Shown: piece by piece, positions 58,297-64,000 of the stretch | Layout of the letters: each line of letters starts with the position of its first letter | Numbering within the stretch: the stretch's first letter is position 1 | NCBI GenBank assembly: GCA_963678055.1 | Contig: OY782679.1 | Location: 2,604,001 to 2,668,000 of the forward strand | Origin: CAXXOK01 sp963678055 | Lineage (GTDB): Bacteria > Bacillota > Clostridia > Christensenellales > Aristaeellaceae | DNA length: 64,000 nucleotides | Direction of reading: 5' to 3' | Program-made: the position numbers and the translations under genes | The notes under the pieces: model-generated | Told to the model about the DNA's origin: nothing | Database searches by the model: none | What the model saw: only the letters and a program-made list of their open reading frames with translations

Positions 58297-59847
58297 ATGC
58301 GTAAATGGCTGATCGGCACAGTGCTTCTGCTGTTGCTTATTTTCATATCCGGCGCAGCGCTGGCGCAGACCTATGCGCTGGACACGCTGATGGCAACGGT
58401 GGACATTCCCGAGAACTACGTTGTGATCACGCCCGAAAACATTGGCACCTACGCCGAATGGCTGACAGGCAAAGGCCTGACCTCCGAGGCGACGTTAAAC
58501 GATATGCTCACAAGGGGCGTGCTTTTGCAGGCCTGGGATCAGGATGAAACTGGCCGCCGGTTTGAGCTGACCGCAACCCAGGACGAACAAACCCTGCTAA
58601 CATTTGACGTCAACGAGCAGACCAGCGATTTCCGCCGCAGCTACCGCACCAGTTACTACCCCAACAACGACTATACCGGCCAGGGCTATACCTTTTCCAC
58701 TTCGAACTGGAAACATACCGATAATGGCCGCTTTTTAATTTTAGAATACATCTACCGCAAGTACGGCGACATCGACCACCGGGGCTATATGCGCCGCACC
58801 GTGCGCAACGGCTACGAAATCACCTTCGACATGCAGGTGTACGACCGCAGAACCACCTCCAAAGATAACTATGCCCTCAACAAAATCTGGGATAGCTTCG
58901 AGTTTGTAACCATCATGCCGCTGCCGGCCAAGGCGCAGGCTCAGATCAACATCGCAAACCCACCACCGCAGGAAACCAACGCCGCAGAGTTCGACATTAG
59001 CGGCACGGCAGCCGCTGGCGTTACCTTCTCCATTGGGATACGCGGGCTGAATTATCCTACCACCATCCTGTCCGAGGTAGAAGTCACCAAAACCGGCAAA
59101 TTCAAAATACCGATCGAACTGCCGCGGGAAGGCGTGTTCGGCATTCGGATTACCGCCGACTATGCAGGCGAAACCGTGGCCGATTTCTTCTATAATGTTA
59201 CCTATCAGCGAACCTTGCTTGCTGTTAACATTCAAAGCAAGATTCCCGAGACCGTAAGCTCCGATTCCATTACCATCTTAGGCACGGCGGAGCCCCGCGC
59301 TGAAATTCAGGTGTTTGTCAACGACACCGCAACCGATACCACCAAGGTCTCCTCCGATGGGAAGTTCTCCATCAAGGTTGACACAACGGACGAGGGCATT
59401 TACGAATTGCTGATGGTGTTTGCTAAAAAAGGCTTGTCCTCCCGCCGTATCACCCAGACCTTTACGCGCAACTGGACAACCGAGGATATGAACAACCGCA
59501 TCAAGGCCGATGCCGTGACCCCCAATTACGACACGCTCGTGAAGGATGTTGCACGCTACGACGGCCGTACTATTGTATATAAAAGCTATCTGGTGGAGGC
59601 CGTGCAGTCCGGCAACGACTGGATTTACAAAATGGCGCTGCACAGAAAAAATGGCAACTATTCCGATATTATCCTCGTCATCGCCAGCGAAGAACCCAGC
59701 TACGAGGTGGGTACGCGGCTGATGATGTACGGAAAGTCGGTAGGCATGTCGGTCAGCGGCAGCGAGGGTGAAAGCGCGGAGGGTGAGACCACCGACGCCG
59801 AATCCTACCCGTATTTTGAACTGCTGCTTTTAACAGCTATCGAATAA
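58297..59847 (+). CDS. Secreted protein with Ig-like domains, unknown function
   Basis: 516-aa exported protein. Signal peptide residues about 1-23 (WLIGTVLLLLLIFISGAALA) with cleavage before Gln. The first domain (about 25-205) is globular and unidentified. Two Ig-like or Big-type sandwiches follow (about 215-300: FDISGTAAAGVTFSIGIRG; about 305-385: ITILGTAEPRAEIQVFVND). The last about 110 residues (DVARYDGRTIVYKSYLVEAV, EVGTRLMMYGKSVGM) look like an OB-fold. No anchor or lipobox seen. The strong AAAGGAAGG site supports the ATG. Monocistronic; probably acts at the cell surface. Confidence 0.75.
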   Translation: MRKWLIGTVLLLLLIFISGAALAQTYALDTLMATVDIPENYVVITPENIGTYAEWLTGKGLTSEATLNDMLTRGVLLQAWDQDETGRRFELTATQDEQTLLTFDVNEQTSDFRRSYRTSYYPNNDYTGQGYTFSTSNWKHTDNGRFLILEYIYRKYGDIDHRGYMRRTVRNGYEITFDMQVYDRRTTSKDNYALNKIWDSFEFVTIMPLPAKAQAQINIANPPPQETNAAEFDISGTAAAGVTFSIGIRGLNYPTTILSEVEVTKTGKFKIPIELPREGVFGIRITADYAGETVADFFYNVTYQRTLLAVNIQSKIPETVSSDSITILGTAEPRAEIQVFVNDTATDTTKVSSDGKFSIKVDTTDEGIYELLMVFAKKGLSSRRITQTFTRNWTTEDMNNRIKADAVTPNYDTLVKDVARYDGRTIVYKSYLVEAVQSGNDWIYKMALHRKNGNYSDIILVIASEEPSYEVGTRLMMYGKSVGMSVSGSEGESAEGETTDAESYPYFELLLLTAIE

Positions 59848-59864
59848 CGGTTACTACTGTATAA

Positions 59865-59898
59865 ACAAAACAAAGGCCGCGCATTGCGCGGCCTTTGT
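59865..59898 (-). terminator. Terminator of the G1P dehydrogenase gene
   Basis: Perfect 13-bp stem ACAAAGGCCGCGC/GCGCGGCCTTTGT (59870-59898) with a T-rich tail on the minus strand. Also lies just after the convergent gene, so it may serve both. Confidence 0.85.
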
Positions 59899-59914
59899 GT
59901 ATGCCTGTAAAAGT

Positions 59915-61258
59915 CTACTTCGCAACGAATTCGTCGAGCAAGCCCATATCCCACAGCATGGAACTGGTTAGATACTTGTCGCGGATATCGCGGGAATGCA
60001 GAAATGCATCGCGGGTCTGCTGCTGGGTGATGTCAATCTCTTCCGGGGTAGTGGGCAGACCGAGCGAGCGCATCAGGCCGATGGTCTCATCGGCATCCGG
60101 CAGTTCCTCATCCATAATTGTGGTAATGGCATCCCAGTGCTCTGCAATGCGCGCAAAACGGGCCATGCGGGCCTGCGGATCGTTCTTGCACCACAGGGTG
60201 TTTTCCTTGGTGATCAGCTCCTGGGCGGTAGTGCCAAACACCGCACGCATGCCGGTTTCCCAGGCTTTCTCATCAAACGCTTCCATCGCCTGCCGGGCTG
60301 TTTTTTCATCGGGCTGCATAGCGCGCAGCTGCTGCAAAATCTTCAGCGTCAGGGCTGTACCTACGCCAACTTGAATGCCATGCAGCTCCGGCGTTTCATC
60401 CGCCTGCAAGGCAAACATCTCCCACAGGTGGGAAAAATAGTGTTCCAGACCGGAGGCGGGGCGCGAAATTTCGGCAAAGGCCATCGCCAGGCCCGATAGC
60501 ACCAGCCCCTCGGCAACGGCTTCCACCGCCGCCTCGTCGCGCTCCAGCAGCTTGGGGGCGGCCTGGGTAATCTTCTGAAGTGATTTGCGCATCAGCCCGG
60601 CGATCTCTTCGCAGTAATACTCGCCGGTAACAATGTTTGATATACGCCACTCGCACTGGGCAACGGATTTGGCCAGCATATCGCCAAGCCCTGCCCGCAG
60701 CATGCGCTCCGGCGCTTTTTTCAGGATATCGGTATCAGCCAGTATAGCCTGCGGGCAGGCGTTGTAGGCCGACACCTTCACCCGGTGATAAATCATAGAC
60801 GAGGAGTTGGACGCGTACCCGTCCATCGACGGCGCAGTGGCGACCGCAATGTGCTTTAGGCCTTTTGCTTGGGCAAGCACCTTGGCGCAGTCCGTCAATA
60901 CGCCGGACCCGACCGAGACAACCACATCGCAGCCTGGCTCCAGCGCTTCTTCCAGCTGGGCGTTGGCATGCTCATCCGGTTCCACATGCGCCTGCTGAAA
61001 CTGAAAGCGCACATAGGCGATTCCCGCCTGCGCCAGTACGCCGTCTACCCTATCCCCGGCGGCTTGCCAGGTGTTGCCGTCGCAAATGACAAACGGGCGT
61101 TTACATGCAAGCGTTGCCAGGGCCTCGGGTAAAAAGTCTACCGCGCCGCTGCCGATTTTCAGTACCTGTAATCCAGCCCGGTGCGTGCGCCCGCAGGAGC
61201 ATACATATCCGGTATCCGACAAAAGTTCCGCCATGGATAAGTCTCGAAGCTGTGCCAT
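59915..61258 (-). CDS. sn-Glycerol-1-phosphate dehydrogenase (AraM/EgsA type)
   Basis: 447-aa iron-containing-ADH-fold enzyme that makes glycerol-1-phosphate from dihydroxyacetone phosphate with NAD(P)H. Visible marks: VVVSVGSGVLTDCAKVLA (nucleotide loop), VATAPSMDGYASNSSSMIY, and metal ligands in RAGLGDMLAK (Asp), EHYFSHLWE (His) and ELHGIQVGVG (His). The N-terminus has a short CSCGRTHRA segment common in bacterial AraM-like proteins. In Bacteria, G1P feeds heptaprenylglyceryl phosphate or other G1P lipids, or arabinose use in some operons. No PcrB-like gene is in the window. GGGAGG lies 7 nt before the ATG. Monocistronic. Confidence 0.9.
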   Translation of the reverse strand: MAQLRDLSMAELLSDTGYVCSCGRTHRAGLQVLKIGSGAVDFLPEALATLACKRPFVICDGNTWQAAGDRVDGVLAQAGIAYVRFQFQQAHVEPDEHANAQLEEALEPGCDVVVSVGSGVLTDCAKVLAQAKGLKHIAVATAPSMDGYASNSSSMIYHRVKVSAYNACPQAILADTDILKKAPERMLRAGLGDMLAKSVAQCEWRISNIVTGEYYCEEIAGLMRKSLQKITQAAPKLLERDEAAVEAVAEGLVLSGLAMAFAEISRPASGLEHYFSHLWEMFALQADETPELHGIQVGVGTALTLKILQQLRAMQPDEKTARQAMEAFDEKAWETGMRAVFGTTAQELITKENTLWCKNDPQARMARFARIAEHWDAITTIMDEELPDADETIGLMRSLGLPTTPEEIDITQQQTRDAFLHSRDIRDKYLTSSMLWDMGLLDEFVAK

Positions 61259-61441
61259 ATCGTCGCCTCCCTGTTAAAAAAACTATATCATATCCACCGC
61301 CCGGCGAACAGTACCTGGGCATGGAGGATATTGAATATACGCTTCACAATTTTTACCAGCTAACCCCTTTACATCCTCAGAAAACGGGTGTATGGTTACA
61401 CCTGCGAAACAGCAGTTCGAGCTTGTTTCCCGGAGGCGTAA

Positions 61442-63190
61442 ATGGATACCTACCGGCGCATTTTTAAGTGGTTAAAACCCTACCGCAACAAACTGATCGT
61501 TTGTATTGTTCTGGTCACCCTTTTAACGGCACTGCGGATGGTGGTTCCCTATATCACCAAATCCGTTGTCAACAATGTGCTGCCAAACCGCGATATGTCG
61601 CTGCTATTAACCCTCAGCGCGGTGCTGATCGGGCTAACGGCTGTGCGTGGCGTGATGATGTACATTCGCGGCATGCTGATAGAAGATGTTTCCCAAAGCG
61701 TGGTGTACGACCTGCGCACCGGTATTTACCGGCGCATGCAGGAACTGCCCTACGCTTTTTATGATGAAAACCACATCGGCGAGATAATGAGCCGCATGAC
61801 CAGCGATATTGAAGGCGTACGCATGCTGATTGTTTCGTCCGTGCTGGGCGTGCTGGAAAACCTGATGATGTTTACGCTGGCGCTGATCGGCATGAGCATC
61901 ATGAGCTGGCAGCTGACGCTGATCATGCTGGCGTTTTGCCCGCTGATCGCCTTAGTGGCCTGGCAGCTGCGCTATAAAATACGCCCGGCGCACACCGCCG
62001 TACGCGAGCAAAATGCTGTGCTGAACACCCGCACACAGGAAAACATCGCCGGGGTGCGGCTGGTGAAAGCCTTTGCCCGGGAAAACTTTGAAAAGGAAGC
62101 CTTCGCGCGCGACAACAATGCGGTTTTGGAGGGTCACCTGCGCGTCACCCGCCTTTGGAGCATCTACTTCCCCCTGCTGGACACCATGGCCCGCCTGGCC
62201 ATCCCCGTGCTGATGGTATCAAGCGCTGCGCTGATGGGCGCAGGCCGGATGGACGTCGGTACGCTGGTGGGCGCGACCGGCTTTGTATGGATGCTCATCG
62301 CCCCCATGCGCAAGGTGGCAACCTTTGTCAACCAGATTGCAAACGGCGTGGTATCCTCCGAAAAGCTGATCTATTACTTAAACCTCGGTTCTCAGATTAA
62401 ATCCCCTAAAGAAACCATACTTCCGGCCGTCCGCGATGGACGCGTGGAGTTTCACAATGTAACCTTCCAGTACGGCGACCATACCGTGCTGCGCGATATA
62501 GACCTGCAAGTAGAGCCCGGCCAGACCATCGCCGTGATGGGCGCAACCGGCATGGGCAAAACCTCGCTGGTCACGCTGCTGGGCCGCTACTACGATGTAG
62601 CCTCCGGTTCGCTGCTAGTGGACGGCGTGGACGTACGCAAACAAGACCTGAAAGACCTGCGCAAGAGCATCGGACTGGTGATGCAGGAAACGTTTTTATA
62701 TTCCGAGACTATTTTCAACAATATCCGCTTCGGCCGGCCGGACGCGACCAAGGAGCAAGTCGTGGCTGCTGCCCGCGCCGCGCAGGCTGAGGACTTTATC
62801 CTGCATAGTCCGCAGGGCTACGATACGGTCATCGGCGAGCGCGGGATGGGGCTGTCCGGCGGGCAAAAACAGCGCATCGCGCTGGCACGCGCCATTTTGT
62901 ATAACCCCAGCATATTAATACTGGACGATGCGACCTCCGCCGTGGACATGGAAACCGAGGCCGAAATTCAGCAAGCGTTGCAAACCGTGCTCAAAGGGCG
63001 GACCACGTTCATCATCGCCCACCGCATCTCCTCGGTGCGCAAGGCCGACCAGATCGTCATGCTGCAGGATGGCCGCATTATAGAGCGCGGAACCCACAAA
63101 CAATTACTGGCCCTTGGCGGCGCGTATGCTGCGCTGTTCCACGACCAGACCCGGGACTTTACCCAGACCCAAACGGGAGGTGATGCCTGA
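61442..63190 (+). CDS. ABC exporter half-transporter with non-canonical Walker B
   Basis: 582-aa ABC_membrane (about 15-300) plus ATPase (about 335-570). Walker A GATGMGKTS, signature LSGGQKQRI, H-loop IIAHRISSV. Walker B is ILILDDATSAVD, with Asp in the place of the catalytic Glu, marking this as the degenerate half of a heterodimeric exporter. The partner starts inside its stop codon. GGAGG lies 6 nt before the ATG. Substrate unknown. Confidence 0.9.
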   Translation: MDTYRRIFKWLKPYRNKLIVCIVLVTLLTALRMVVPYITKSVVNNVLPNRDMSLLLTLSAVLIGLTAVRGVMMYIRGMLIEDVSQSVVYDLRTGIYRRMQELPYAFYDENHIGEIMSRMTSDIEGVRMLIVSSVLGVLENLMMFTLALIGMSIMSWQLTLIMLAFCPLIALVAWQLRYKIRPAHTAVREQNAVLNTRTQENIAGVRLVKAFARENFEKEAFARDNNAVLEGHLRVTRLWSIYFPLLDTMARLAIPVLMVSSAALMGAGRMDVGTLVGATGFVWMLIAPMRKVATFVNQIANGVVSSEKLIYYLNLGSQIKSPKETILPAVRDGRVEFHNVTFQYGDHTVLRDIDLQVEPGQTIAVMGATGMGKTSLVTLLGRYYDVASGSLLVDGVDVRKQDLKDLRKSIGLVMQETFLYSETIFNNIRFGRPDATKEQVVAAARAAQAEDFILHSPQGYDTVIGERGMGLSGGQKQRIALARAILYNPSILILDDATSAVDMETEAEIQQALQTVLKGRTTFIIAHRISSVRKADQIVMLQDGRIIERGTHKQLLALGGAYAALFHDQTRDFTQTQTGGDA

Positions 63191-64000
63191 TGGCGCGCCT
63201 GCGTAACCTGGATGACGAGGTGATGGAAGCCCCGTTTGACAAACGCCTGTTTCTACGGGTGCTGGCATACCTGAAACCCTACAAGTGGCAGGTCATCGTT
63301 TCGCTGTTTTTGATGATTATCGCAGCGGCGGCATCGCTGCTAAACCCCTACCTGCTCAGCCGCGCCGTCGGCCAGCTTTCGGAGGGGCAATATCAGCATA
63401 TTCCGTTTTTATTCTTAGGCATGGTGGGGTCGGTGGTCATCGGCGGCCTTTGCCTGATGCTGCGCGTGCGCACGATGGATGTATCCGGCCGCAAGGCCAT
63501 TGCCGCCCTGCGGCAGGACTTGTTCGACCATATCCAGTCGCTGTCGCTGCCGTTTTTCGACAACCGCTCGGCCGGTAAAATCATGGTGCGCGTCATCAAC
63601 GATGTCAACCGCTTAAACGAGCTGTTCACCGGCGGCATCATCAACGTGTTGGTTGATTGTTTAACGCTGGTGCTGCTGGTTGGCATCATGTTCTCCATCA
63701 ACTGGAAGCTGACCCTGGTCGCGCTGTGCTCGCTAGTGCTGCTGGTGATTATCATCGTCTCGCTACGGCGCAGAATGCGCAAAGCCTGGCAACTGGTACG
63801 GGCGAAAACATCCACCATGCACGGCTACCTGCACGAGAGCCTCGCCGGGATGCGCGTGACCCAAACCTTTGTGCGCGAGCGCATGAACCAGGAGATTTTT
63901 GACGAAACCAACTTAGACATTAAAAAAAGCTGGATGAAAGCCGTCGGCATCAACAACCTTTTCTGGCCGTTTATCGATACCCTGGGTGCGATGGGCACTG
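63190..64000 (+). CDS. ABC exporter half-transporter (partial, cut by right edge)
   Basis: 270 codons seen from ATG 63190, which shares bases with the TGA of the previous gene (63188-63190). Only the membrane domain is visible: RLFLRVLAYLKPYKWQVIVS, SLSLPFFDNRSAGKIMVRVI (the typical exporter segment), INWKLTLVALCSLVLLVII and HESLAGMRVTQTFVRE. The ATPase domain lies beyond the window. GGGAGGTG lies upstream. Expected to hold the canonical catalytic site of the pair. Confidence 0.88.
   Translation, partial: MARLRNLDDEVMEAPFDKRLFLRVLAYLKPYKWQVIVSLFLMIIAAAASLLNPYLLSRAVGQLSEGQYQHIPFLFLGMVGSVVIGGLCLMLRVRTMDVSGRKAIAALRQDLFDHIQSLSLPFFDNRSAGKIMVRVINDVNRLNELFTGGIINVLVDCLTLVLLVGIMFSINWKLTLVALCSLVLLVIIIVSLRRRMRKAWQLVRAKTSTMHGYLHESLAGMRVTQTFVRERMNQEIFDETNLDIKKSWMKAVGINNLFWPFIDTLGAMGT

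Overview
The window looks like part of a chromosome from a moderately GC-rich Firmicute, probably class Clostridia. The basis is the gene families: a CpsB/CpsC/CpsD tyrosine-phosphoregulation set, an LCP-family ligase, DnaD-type and DnaI-type replication proteins, QueT, VanZ, a YoaP-type acetyltransferase, AraM-type glycerol-1-phosphate dehydrogenase, strong TTGACA/TATAAT promoters and AGGAGG-type ribosome binding sites. No species can be named from the sequence alone. There is no integrase, transposase, CRISPR array or rRNA. Two tRNA genes are present: Gln-CUG at 1278-1351 and Ala-CGC at 51021-51096, both on the minus strand.

Layout. 1-1007: edge-truncated XRE/TPR regulator, then tRNA-Gln. 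1.7-7.8 kb: a complete oligopeptide ABC importer (oppB, C, D, F, and oppA from its own consensus promoter). 7.9-11.4 kb: WYL regulator, GyrI-like protein, YoaP-like acetyltransferase and two small membrane proteins. 11.4-17.4 kb (minus): heterodimeric ABC exporter, two-component system and a HEAT-repeat protein. 17.7-23.6 kb: NTF2-like protein, short-chain dehydrogenase, CrtI-like FAD oxidoreductase, GH31 glycosidase and a methyltransferase.

23.7-49.7 kb is a large surface-polysaccharide locus built from several transcription units. The minus unit at 27.3-23.8 kb encodes a leucine-rich-repeat protein and a membrane-bound UDP-sugar 4,6-dehydratase. The plus operon at 27.7-38.8 kb encodes a PLP aminotransferase, the initiating phosphoglycosyltransferase, three GNAT/FemAB-like acyltransferases (two are tandem duplicates of equal length), three glycosyltransferases, an EpsG-type polymerase and a Wzx-type flippase. 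The minus operon at 43.2-38.9 kb encodes an LCP ligase, an unusual secreted repeat protein, a CpsC chain-length protein, a CpsD BY-kinase and a CpsB phosphatase. At 43.6 kb a GAF-linker-GGDEF protein carries an intact RxxD I-site but a ruined GGDEF signature (NGDAF), the architecture expected of a c-di-GMP receptor. Its promoter is strikingly similar to that of the polysaccharide operon 16 kb away. The plus operon at 45.6-49.7 kb encodes four enzymes sufficient on paper to make UDP-2,3-diacetamido-2,3-dideoxyglucuronic acid (WbpB/D/E/A types). Together these supply activated amino sugars, build and flip the repeat unit, polymerise it, set chain length by tyrosine phosphorylation and attach it to the wall, with a possible c-di-GMP input.

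49.8-64 kb: a DUF6132-type micro-protein, a GFA-fold protein, a repeat-rich non-coding stretch beside tRNA-Ala, an SDR epimerase, a tandem-domain PPK2 with a long acidic N-terminus, QueT, a DnaD/DnaI-type/ArsC-like operon, a secreted Ig-like protein, glycerol-1-phosphate dehydrogenase, and a second heterodimeric ABC exporter whose second subunit runs off the right edge.
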